Shown here: positions 53,348 through 64,000 of the stretch, in pieces | How positions within the stretch are numbered: the stretch's first letter is position 1 | How the letters are laid out: every line of letters starts with the position of its first letter | Assembly (NCBI GenBank): GCA_028554755.1 | Contig: JAPTOF010000006.1 | Span: forward strand, 4,024,501 to 4,088,500 | DNA: 64,000 nucleotides | Reading direction: 5' to 3' | Origin: Cordia subcordata | Lineage: Eukaryota > Streptophyta > Magnoliopsida > Boraginales > Cordiaceae | Program-made: the position numbers and the translations under genes | Notes under the pieces: generated by a model | Told to the model about the DNA's origin: nothing | Databases searched by the model: none | What the model saw: the letters and a program-made list of their open reading frames with translations, nothing else

Positions 53348-56300
53348 TCATAGACCACTGAAGCTTGAGACATTCTTGAGGGCTTCCTCTTCCATTTCGA
53401 CAAGCTGTTGACAGAATGTTTCAACGTCCCTTGCCTCTCCCTTGAACATAAACCTAAATTCCTTCCATTGATATTCGCGTGAGCCATCATTTGTGACTGG
53501 ACCGGCAACTTTCCCCAACACATCAAATCCTTTCCTATCTATAGAGAGCAGAAAAGTGTCCTTCACAGCAAACAGACATCAGTAAATTCATAAACTTGCA
53601 TCAGAAAAGCTCAATGAATGATTTTCACAGTTCAGTATGCATTGAAAATCCGACCATTCATTTATTTGCATGCTCCGAGTATGTCAATTTACCACAAGTA
53701 TGGAATATCAAGGTCCAAATTCCCATTCACTATCCTCAGGAGGTGATTTAAAACATTTACAGTGAGAGTCACAGTTTTTATGCAGGTTCAAAACTCAGTG
53801 ACGGCCCAGCCTCAAGCAAAGTATTGCCATTCAAGTCAAGCTTGAGCCAGAACTGAAAGAGACAAGGAGTGACGGGGGCATGCTGATGCTCATCTTCGCA
53901 AGTTTTCACTCTATTTAGTTATGCACGTAGTCATTGATTCGGTGTGAGATACATGTTCAGACAATACAGAGCACACAAGAATGTGTATAGAGGGTCTAGC
54001 AGTATGTCAAACAACAACCTGAAAATTAATTAGCAAATACATTAAGGAACAGGTGGATTATTATTTTACCTTTGCAATTTTGTTCAAGTGTGTAACGCAG
54101 AAAAGGATCAAAGCTCTACGCCTCACTTCACTTTGATTAATCCCATCGATCAGGCTCATAGAAAAAGGAGCTACAAAGTACAAATACTCAATTGACTGAT
54201 GTGTCCATATTCAAAATTTATGAACAATTATGGTGAAGGGAGATGTGCATTTTGATGTATAACAATCAACTTAGACGCCTTACCTAGTGGATCTGCTTTA
54301 GATGCTTCAATATTCTGAAGCTCTACCTCACGAGTGCCTCCACTGCTATCAATGTAGATGCATGAACTGGAGAGCATGTGTATCAAATATCAGTCAGGAT
54401 CTTAATGCTCTTGTTCTTTCCATGAAAGCAGAGTTCATATAATGAAACTGTCTTCAGCACACAAGTAAAACTCATGCATTCAGGACACCCCCACAAGTAT
54501 ATAGTAAAGTTTTAGTCCACAGTTTCTATCTTTTGAACATCTTTTTTCTCAGAATTTTGACAAAAGTCACACGTGTAAGCAGGATAGCACATGGAATCTA
54601 TGTTGTTGTCATGTGATGGTCAAATAGTCATAGTATAGCAGCTTCAGACCCAAAATCTGAAAAAGGAACAGAAGAAAACAGAAAGAAAAGGCTGAAGTTG
54701 AAAGAGAACCGAACAGGCATTAATTATCTCTTCACCAGGATGCAATTTATGATTATGCTTGTAATATGATATTGCTCTAGTAATTCCACTCCATGCCAAA
54801 TGGTAAACAGGAAGCCACTTACCTCGTATTAAACCTATAGACAACATATTTTTGACTGCCTTCCAATAACTCTTTAAGGTTTTCGCTCCGTGATGTAGAA
54901 CCAAGATTTGATGAACTTATTACACCAGAAACCGCGTAGCTAGACTCTTTAACTGTCTTCTGCTCTGTTGATAAGGTCTCTCTAAGACTTTCAGCAGCCA
55001 ATTTGACCTTAACAAGGAATTGAAACAGGTTAAGAAAGTTATCATTCTTGTTCTGACAAGTTACAATTCATTATCTAAAAGATTATTGTAAAGTCAACAT
55101 AAAGAAAATAAAAGACTCCAGACCTAAGAAGAACCAAATACATTTTTGAAAGTGATCGTTGATTGGTCGGAATAAAATTGTTTTCTAACAAAAGAAATGA
55201 GCTGAAATGCCAAACTGTTCAATCAGGTTCTTTGAAGACAAAAAGCAAATCATATTGAAGAAGTCGACGATTGCGTCCGAAGTTGTAGCAACAATGTCAT
55301 GTGGCCAGGAGTTGACCAAGGATATTTTCAAATAATTACGGAGACCAGAATTAGTTGTGTTGTGAGGGCCAAATGGTTTTCCAGAAAAAATATCAAGATA
55401 TGTTAGTAGCCCCTTTTTAGTATTTTGAGGGGTCTGCCCTGACGACCTGACACTTGGATCCACCCCTGCATATATTTAGGTATCACTTCAAAAGTAGGCA
55501 ATAGATGAAAATATGGTTGCTAAGAACTCTTGATTTAGCCAGCTAAGTAATATTAACCAAGCATGCTGATCAAGAATAGTAGTGCGTGCAATCAAGATTA
55601 TCAAAGTAACTTGCAAAACTCTACACAACATTTACATACTCTAAAATAAAAATACACCTCCCAGTTCTAAATTAAATCAATGATGGTATAACTAAGAACT
55701 GTTCTAATAGAAAAACACCATACCTTTTCATCTTTAAGAGGCATGACATCACCAGTAAGAGCAACCCGTGTTGGAAGCTGCTTCGAAACAAAATGAAATT
55801 TCTTAGGCTTTGCTCTGAATGATAATATTTTTATGAATACAACCATATGTAACTACAGGTTAATGCCAATGACAAAATTATCTTAGTATTACAGGTGGAC
55901 CTTTTAAGCAAGTTGAAAATTACAGAGAATATGGATCAGCTGGACAACAAAGTGATATTGAGAGGATGGAAGAAGAGCAATGTACCTACAATATACAAGA
56001 AAAAGAGACGGAAAAGAAGAGATTACATTAACTGATCGACCTTATTAATTGATCTAAGTAGATTTGCAAGCGATCCAGGGAAGGGACTGGTTACAGCAAA
56101 GGAAGCACGCTCGTCAATGATAGTATTCTACATGGGAAGAAAATACATACTTAGGTGCAGGAGAAGGCATCAGTAGAATACATAATTCAACTAATAATTT
56201 ACAACTTGCAAGATTCAACATTTAAACAAGCCAGTTCGGGAAAAACAAGCATAGCATGAACCTGTGGCATGAATTTAGACATATATTGCCACATTACATC

Positions 56301-57157
56301 TAAGATCTCTCCAAGAATGGAAAGAATATATTGGAAAGTATAATGCCTAAGAAGTGGCACACAGTTGTTCCTTGTAGTTAACTAAGCAACCATTGCAAGC
56401 AAGAACAATAGAAAGCTCTTAAAGGTCAAAAAGATGCATTGACAAAAATCCACCTCTGCGGACAACAAACCAGAAGGAGAAAAAGAATATAGTTTAACAA
56501 CACAACAGAGCAAAGATTAGACAATCATGGTGACATCATAATACTATCAAAGCAATATTAAGCATAATTTACAATAGCTCAGGCTCTACATTGACCTCAT
56601 ACATAATATTTATGGTGAGTCTTTCAAAAGCAAGAATCTAACTTTGATGGAATCAAGCTCATACCACATTATGCAAGTCCTTTTCTGGTACCCAAATGTA
56701 AAGTCTCCCTTTTTTCACAAAGTACTTCACTTTTGAACTGTATATTTCCTCCTTGCTAAATCAACAAACAAACAGACCCAAACAAAAAAAAAATAAAAAT
56801 AAAAACAGATACTCAAAGCAAATATTCTTAAACACATGAACTGATTGTTAGTTTACCTTCCTTGGGCATCAGCTTTGATGGTGTTAAGCTTACCCTGCCA
56901 ATTTGATGCCAATATGTTCTGCAAAAATCAAAATGGTCAGCATAAACTTTGAATTTGCGCGATTTGAATGGTGAAAGCAATTTGTTTTAACCAAAAATAT
57001 AATGCAAGGCTGCATAAAATACGGCTCCAGACATTTTTCTAAACCCGGGCATAGCGAGAGTTTCATACACCAAACTATACGTATAAAAGAAAGAAGAATG
57101 GACACTAACCCTGCATTTTTCAGCTAGTGTTAGAATAGGTGTTTTGCTTCCTTTCAT
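53348..57157 (-). CDS. Conserved plant protein, possibly FMN-binding split-barrel (PNPOx-like), nine exons, 307 aa
   Basis: Exons (minus strand): 57110-57157, 56857-56918, 56665-56755, 56041-56127, 55724-55777, 54823-55007, 54284-54366, 54070-54170, 53348-53560. All eight junctions keep phase, which strongly supports the model. The start MKGSKTPILTLAEKC is the only ATG that joins in frame to exon 2. Notable stretches: NILASNWQGKLNTIKADAQG, FVKKGRLYIWVPEKDLHNV, then DERASFAVTSPFPGSLANLL, LPTRVALTGDVMPLKDEK and, near the end, FLLSIDRKGFDVLGKV. The FAVTSPFPG and VALTGDV pattern resembles split-barrel flavin proteins; this placement is tentative and no function is claimed. No clear transit peptide. 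It is head-to-head with the GGB gene. Confidence 0.85.
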
Positions 57158-58066
57158 TTTTTTTTCTCTCGGAAATTTGTGAAACTGAACACCAACTGCT
57201 TGCTGAAATGACTCCGTTTATGTGAGCCGAGCTGCACACTTCAGGGCTTAAAAGCATCGCTCTTTTCCAGGTGTGATTTCTTTGAATTATTATTAGTTGG
57301 GTTTGGGGGTCATTGGATTGTTGTGGTGATCCAAAACTCAATTTCGCCCGAGTTTAGGGGCCAGCCCATTAACGTTTAACCACTGGATAAGAAGGATTCA
57401 TTTGACCTCTAATCTATTACTTACTATTATATTTATATAAAATTTTAAATAGTGTAAGAGTATCATTTAATATTTACGTAATATTTTCAATTTTCATTTG
57501 TTTATATATTAATTCATTATTTATTACTATATGCATTATTTCCTAATTTTAAAGATTTACAACTAAATTTATCATCTGTTGTTAAAGATATATAAACTCG
57601 ACTAAATCTAAGGTTTAACACTAAAATCAAATTAACTTTTATGGAATACGACTATGAAAATATTAGCGCTATTTTTTTCTTTTATTTGGCAATTGTTCAG
57701 TGGAATGGGATGTGTTTAGATTGAAATTGAACTTTCTTCGAGTGTTGAAATCCTAAACTTCTCAAACAACATGTTTTTAAAAAAATCGTACAAATAAAAA
57801 TTTTTTTAATTAGTGAACTAGATTGGTTTTTTCTTAAAAAAAAAAAAAGGTTATTTTTAATCAGAAAAAAAAGGGGAAAGAACAATTCAAAATCGAAAGG
57901 CGAAAAAAGAAAAATTCTAAACTTTTTTTTTGGAGAAAAATTATCCATCCACTTTATTTTCGTTCACTTTCTCTTCATATTCCTCGAGAAAGCCAAACTC
58001 ACAACGAACAAAGCAAAGTGTGGCATCACTTTGTGAACAAAGCTTAGCTTAGAAGTCAAATCGGCG
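57158..58066. promoter_or_regulatory. Shared upstream region between divergent genes
   Basis: 909 bp separate the two start codons. The middle is AT-rich with poly-A and poly-T tracts near 57836-57950. No clear TATA element or other motif was identified for either gene. Confidence 0.45.
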
Positions 58067-61000
58067 ATGGACGACGATTTATTTGGGCGCAGATCGGACA
58101 CATCGCCGCCGTCCTTCGACAAAGATCGGCACGTCAACTTTCTGCAGATGATGTACGATCTGTTGCCTTGGCAGTATCAAGGCCAAGAGGTCAATCGCCT
58201 CACTCTCGCCTACTTCACCGTCGTCGGCCTCGACGTTCTCGGCGCCCTCGATCGCGTAAGCTCATTTCACTAATAATGCCCTTCCCATCATCAAAATATT
58301 AAAGTGTGATTTTTTTTAACAATTTCTTTCTAATTTTGCTGAAAACTGTGGCTTTGGTAGTAAAAGTTGCTTGTCTTTTTTTTTTTTTTGAAATCTAAAG
58401 TTTGGTTTAGTGTTTATTAGATTTGCTGAAAACTGTAGATTTGTTATTAAAGTTGAGTGCTTTGAGAGCTTTACTTGCAATAGAGCATCATCTTTTGGTT
58501 GAGGTGTTATTGTAATTTGTATTGAATTGCTTATAATTTCTTTCTAGTTTTGCTGAAAACTGTAGCTTTATTAGTAGAAGACTAAAAGTTGCGTGTTTTC
58601 CGTTTTTTTCTTTTTTGAAATTTAAATGATTGAGTGTTCTGAAAGCTTTACCTGCAATGTAGCATCATCCTTTGGTTGAGTTTTTATTGTAATTCGTGTT
58701 TGAATGATATGTAAATTAAGTTGGCGTACATTAGATCCAAATTGGACAAAGCTATCCATGGAAGTTTCGTGCACTGGACTACCTTTATAAAGTATAGCTT
58801 TATGAAATTGAATATGTAATATGAGCTTAATTGTGAAGGTGTATAGTGGTAGTTTTGAGATGGTTGTAGTAATTTTGCTATAATAATATTCCGCTTCTTG
58901 CTTCTTTTTGGCCAATAAGTAATTTTGCTAAAGATAATATTTTTCTTAATATCTAGCTAAAAGAATAATAATAAGAAAATGTGGAACAAAATGTAGAAAC
59001 ATGCCAAGCTTACTATATTTACCATAAAGCCTTTGCGTAATTTTGCTTGAATAATATTTTTCTCAAGTTAGAAGAAAATGCAAAAGAAGTATAATAAATG
59101 GCCAAATTATTATTTTTTACTTGAATGTGCCTCCAGATCAATGTTTTTGGGTGTTAGTGATCTTCATAAGAGTGGTTCTATTAACGAGTCTCTTTGTAAT
59201 CCTGAACAGATCAATAGAGAGGCTGTCATTAACTGGGTTTTATCATTGCAAGCTCATCCGAAGAATGAAGCGGAACTGAACAATGGTATCTTTCTTCTGC
59301 TAGTAACATATTGCTTGTTTTAGTAAGTTGGATGATGGTTGTTGACATACGGACTTTGTTTTGTTACAGGTCAATTCTATGGGTTTCATGGTTCTAGGAG
59401 TAGTCAATTTCAGCCAAAGGATGATGGGGTATGATTTCGGGTTATGAATCAAGCAATTTGAGAATAAGAGCTGATAGTTCCTATGCTTCTTTAACATTGT
59501 GATCGTAGCATGATTCCCCATACATTTTTGTGTCTGCTTCCAGGTGTCAGTCCCCAATGGCAGTCATTTGGCCAGCACATACTGTGCGCTGGCCATATTG
59601 AAGACTTTTGCTTATGATTTATCAAATATTGATTCCAAAGCAATCCTGAAATCCATGAAAAACCTTCGGCTGCCTGATGGGAGGTATTTTTGCTGCAAAA
59701 TTGCTATTTCTGTATTGTATTCTGGCTTTTCTCCATATCCAGCATCTACTGCAATACAGTGAGGGAAAGGGTCTGGAATAGTTTTCAAAATGTAACTCAT
59801 GTAGAATTAAGATTATTAAAAAAGAAAAATGTCATAAGAACTGATTAGGACACTTGACAAATATAAAGTTTCAGTTTTCTTTTTTTTGGCTAAGTGGGAA
59901 ATGTAAAGTTTGAATTTTCTTTTCTTTGCCAAGTAACAAATGTAAAGTTTATTTGTTCAATTCCTTAGAAATATGAGAATTACATGTCCAACCTCCATCC
60001 TTGTACTTGATCTCTCGTCAAAAGAATTAATGAGTTTTCAACTGATAGTCATCTGCGCTGGTGAAGATTGCAGGATCACTTACGTGAACTTCTAGGAAGA
60101 TGCTAAGTCAGTTATTCTGGCCCTTGATACAGATTTATGTCTCTTACATCTACCTTTCATGTGTACCAGCTTTATGCCTATTCATACTGGGGCTGAAACA
60201 GATCTTCGATTTGTATTTTGTGCTGGTAAGAATTTTCCTTATGAAAGTAATTAAATATGTTAGATATGAATTTTTGTTGGATAAAACTCAATATAAGGCC
60301 TGTATGTATCAGCTGCCATATGTCATATGTTGGAGGACTGGAGTGGGATGGATAGAGAGAAAGCAAAGGATTACATAATAAACTGCCAGGTGCTGCATTT
60401 TCTGTTCTTTGTTTGCGGAATGTGATGTTGAATTCTGTCTCTTTTCACAATGGTTTATCCTATAGCTCTGAGAGTCTTCTACAGCCTTACAAGTGGCTTA
60501 TTCTTGCAGTCATATGATGGCGGTTTTGGGCTAATTCCTGGTTCAGAATCTCATGGTGAGCTGATACGCCATCCCTAGTTCTTATTTGGTATATGTCATC
60601 TTGGTGCCATCTGCACACTGGCAAGTGGTTATGACTTATCTCGCTAGATAGTTGTAACTTTCAAGGCTTGCCTCTGAAGAAAAGATTGGTTCAGTAGATT
60701 TGTGCCCTCAGATTGGTTACATTGATACCTTCCTGTTTCAAGGTCAAACATAGTTGTTAGAAGTGTACTATTCTTATCCAATTTGTGACATGAGTTCTGT
60801 GAGTATGCTTTGATATGCATATGTCCAGATAGACATTGCGTTCATTTTTACTGTTTCGTGTGTCTGACAAACACATGCAGCTTAATATGGCGATAGTCAT
60901 GGGACTCATGCATAATATATAATTATTCAGTAATCGAATATCTGCTGTCCCCTCATGGAGTGGTACATGTATAGAGATTTTCAATATCCATGTAGAAATT

Positions 61001-63637
61001 TTTGTGCTTTCCTCATGTTTTCTCCATATTTACTCCAGTATTGGTTAGATTTTCTTCTTCTCTTGAATACTTGTTGTGTTGCTGTAACCTGTTTTTGGAG
61101 CACATAATGCTTATGGATTGTAATTTTTTAGTGTCACAGGTGGTGCCACTTATTGTGCTGTTTCATCTCTCCAATTGATGGGATTCATTGAGGGTGATCT
61201 CTTGTCTAAAAGTCCATCCTCTTGCATTTTAGATGTACCACTGCTTCTAGACTGGTGCTTGCAGGTCTACATCTTTGCCTTTCCTTATTAATGACAAATT
61301 CTAAACCGTAATATATATTTTCTTGAGTGACTGTATCTTCAACATCATTTAGTGCTCCCTGAAGTTATTTGTGTTGAACTTGGGTGATGAAGAAAAACTT
61401 GAAATGGTGGACTAGCTTGTGATGGACAGGCAAGCGTCTACTGAAGAAAGTGAAATGTGGCGTAGTGGATGATGGCACCACTTATAGTAACCTAATTGCA
61501 GAGCTAGGAGAAAAAAGTAGCTTGCTTTTCTCCTGGACTGATGTCCGTCACCTGACTCAGAGCTCGAAAAAGGAGAGCAGGGCCCTGTCTAGGAAAAGTC
61601 AGATTTAGAAGCCGCCTCATGTATAACAATTTTTCGTTGATTCCATGCCTTCATCCATGACTCTCGTTTATCCGGCAATAATAGGTTCCTTTTTCATTAG
61701 AATTATCTAAGCAGAGGTGAAGGTAGGAGTTTGGGAGTGAATATGTCATTGGATGGAGAAAAAATCTATAGAAAAATAATCATAGATAAGGGGCACAAGT
61801 CATCATTCTATTGAAAGAGAGAAGAATCGAAGGGTCTTAAACATGATGACCAAAGTTTTGTATGGGGTGGAGGGGTTTTGGCTGCTTCTTGTCCCATTGA
61901 CTTGGGATCTCAGTTATTTCTTTCCTAGAATAGTGATATTATTTTATTTTCACATCCTGTTGCAGAGACAGGCAGCTGATGGTGGTTTTCAAGGTAGACC
62001 AAACAAGCCTGCCGACACTTGTTATGCTTTTTGGTGAGTTCAAGAGTAACTTTGAACAAATTAGTTTGATTGGATTGTTTCCACTTGACATACAATGTTT
62101 TACTGTAGGGTTGGAGGGGTTCTGAGGATCTTAGGGGCCAATGACTTCATTGATGAGAGAAGCTTACGTGAATTTCTATTAACTTGTCAATCAGAGGTGC
62201 TGCTGCTTCTCATTTGATACTTCTTCATTACATTTCATTCATGTATTCGGTTGCGGAAAGTAAAGATAGTCCTTGTCTCATGCAGCTATTAAATGCATTA
62301 TAGTTGTTTCTCTTCCGAGTCTCACCTTATAAAGTATTAACATGACAATTACAACTCTTTATTTTCAAATCCATTGTTAGAACCCAACATGTGAAAATAT
62401 ATAGATCCTCAGCTCAAGCATGTGACTTTGGCTAATTGGGTTTCTGGCGTGCTTTCCATTTGTACCCAGGGGATATTACTAATCACTAATCACTAATGGT
62501 ATGTAAGTCTTCAACCTTAGTGGGTTGGTCTGGGTTAGGTGTCAGTGCAAGCTCAACTCAATCTTTTGGATGAGCCACCTGTAACCAAGCCAACTGAAGA
62601 TCTGGTTTCGCCTTCCCCTCCCAACACAAGAAGCGTTCTTGAACTCGAAACTTTGCCTAAAGGGACATTTTTTTATTAATGAAATAGTTGGCATTCGCAA
62701 GTAGTGTGTCACATCCGACTGTTGTTTATATATTAGCATAGATCAGGACCAAAGTTGAGATGAGGTTCTGAATATTTAGTAAATAGAGAACCAAATAAGA
62801 ATTGGCCCTTATGATATGCTTATTAAGCATTAAGTTAGAAATTCTAGATTGGTTCGTTCAATTTGCAACTTTGGATCGGGAAGTGCAAAATAGTGCACTG
62901 ACCTGAAGAGTGTGACTTGTGCCATTAGTTATTGTCTAGGCCAAAATGGCTAACCAAAGTTCTTTTCTTAAGCGTATTATGCTCCTTTAGATGGCTCTCA
63001 TCTTAGCCATATCCCACCTGTGGAAGCACAAGGGGGTTTCAAATGGTTGCTATATCTTTATTAAATGTTAAAATTATTCAACCTAACTGAAAAAATTATG
63101 GTAAAGTTGCCTTAACTTTGTTGCTTCCATGAGTATTCTCAATTTATGGCAGTACATGTCATCATTTAGGGCCTGTTTGGATTGGTTCTTTTTTTCAGGA
63201 AAAAACACTTTTTTTTTTCTAAAAAAGTTACATTAAATTTACAATAACTATTTGATTTGTCATCCAAAAAAGCTGAAACTCTGAAAAAAGATCAAATATA
63301 GCTTTTTTTAGAAGTCAGAATTTTTAGCTTCTAAAAAAAACTGTTTTTCAGAAGCTATTAAAAAAAACACTTTTGAAAAAAGCCAATCCAAATGAGCCCT
63401 TAGTTAGAAATAATTTGTCTAATAGTTCATTAGAAAATTATCTTTTAGCTACTGAAATTCACTTCTTTCAATTTGTTTTTGCATCAGTATGGTGGTTTCA
63501 GTAAATTCCCAGAACAGCTGCCAGATCTGTACCACTCCTACTACGGGTTTTGCGCGTTTAGTCTGTTAAAGGAACCTGATCTCAAGCCAATTTGCGTTGA
63601 ACTAGGACTCACAGACAGTGCTGCTTTCGGACTCTGA
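58067..63637 (+). CDS. GGB: Protein geranylgeranyltransferase type I beta subunit, eleven exons, 357 aa
   Basis: Attaches geranylgeranyl to CaaX proteins such as ROP GTPases, with the shared alpha subunit; cytosolic zinc enzyme. Exons: 58067-58255, 59210-59285, 59370-59428, 59544-59683, 60170-60225, 60313-60389, 60510-60555, 61140-61264, 61966-62033, 62109-62196, 63488-63637; all phases agree. Repeated prenyltransferase motifs are visible: GSRSSQF, GSHLASTYCALAIL, YDGGFGLIPGSESHGG, ATYCAVSSLQLMG and ADGGFQGRPNKPADTCYAFW. Predicted zinc ligands are Asp273 and Cys275 in PADTCYAFW and His324 in DLYHSYYGFCAFSLL. Length is close to plant relatives. Intron 10 contains an intact-ended Tourist-like MITE. 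The gene ends 363 bp before the window edge. Confidence 0.96.
63169..63399. mobile_element. Tourist-like (PIF/Harbinger) MITE, 231 bp, copy in GGB intron 10
   Basis: Begins GGGCCTGTTTGGATTGG and ends CCAATCCAAATGAGCCC, flanked by TTA on both sides (63166-63168 and 63400-63402). Same length, orientation and interior as the copy at 1830-2060. Confidence 0.85.
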
Positions 63638-64000
63638 TTTCTTGTTTTATATCTTTGTCCGCTATTGTAACACTGTTTCAGTCCTCACTAGCGTTGTAAT
63701 GATGGTGCGTTTTGACGCATAGACATATTTGGAAGTTTTCAAGGTCTGTTTTCAATGGGGAATAAGCAAAAACGACAAAAAGAAGGCTTGGGGGGGGGGG
63801 CGTCGGTGTGGCAATGTCAACTACAGTGTAGTAACATTAGTTTCATCTTTTCCGTATTCATTTATTGGAGGTAATTGAAAACATTTGTATTCTGTTCTTT
63901 GCTTTTATGTAGCATGCATGTTCTGAGGTGCAGAGAAAACGCTTCTGTTCGGCATTTAGCAGTGGGCCTACATTTGCTGTGGGATCCACATGCGTAATGC
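63638..64000 (+). other. GGB 3' UTR and downstream DNA
   Basis: No gene. A run of about ten G lies at 63791-63800. Confidence 0.4.

Overview
This is nuclear DNA from a flowering plant, very probably a eudicot. Genes carry many AT-rich GT-AG introns, intergenic DNA is AT-rich, and mobile elements are short plant types (Tourist-like MITEs, a tRNA-derived SINE, LINE relics, a small LTR element). One plastid DNA fragment has also inserted. I cannot name the species. Exon boundaries were worked out by hand from splice sites, reading phase and family conservation.

Layout. 1-1572 (-): 5' part of a plastid RlmN-like radical SAM methyltransferase, cut by the window edge. 2.4-8.03 kb (-): an RLCK-VIIa (PBL/APK1-like) kinase gene with a decayed tandem copy downstream; a roughly 350 bp psaA plastid fragment lies beside the decayed copy. 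10.1-16.3 kb (-): cytosolic triosephosphate isomerase, nine exons, with a SINE in intron 3. 16.9-17.4 kb: LINE relic. 17.46-19.83 kb: non-coding LTR element whose interior is made of two minisatellites. 20.8-23.5 kb (+): GINS subunit PSF2, with an E2F-type site upstream. 27.7-30.4 kb (+): DUF506/PDDEXK-like protein with a 24-glycine run. 33.6-34.3 kb (+): intronless plant protein of unknown function. 37.27-37.47 kb (-): U2 snRNA with a plant snRNA promoter. 37.8-39.55 kb (-): actin, with a leader intron reaching about 40.9 kb. 43.4-47.2 kb (-): very-long-chain enoyl-CoA reductase. 51.5-52.2 kb (+): DC1-domain gene interrupted by one in-frame TGA. 53.3-57.2 kb (-) and 58.07-63.64 kb (+): a head-to-head pair, a plant protein of possible FMN split-barrel type and the beta subunit of protein geranylgeranyltransferase I.

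Most genes are housekeeping: glycolysis, DNA replication, splicing, cytoskeleton, fatty acid elongation, protein prenylation. They are not arranged as a pathway cluster. The unusual material lies between and within genes: the plastid insertion, the decayed kinase copy, the LTR element with a minisatellite interior, the DC1 nonsense change, and the possibly coding sequence just downstream of the 53.3 kb stop codon. I found no clear sign of a wholly new biological system.
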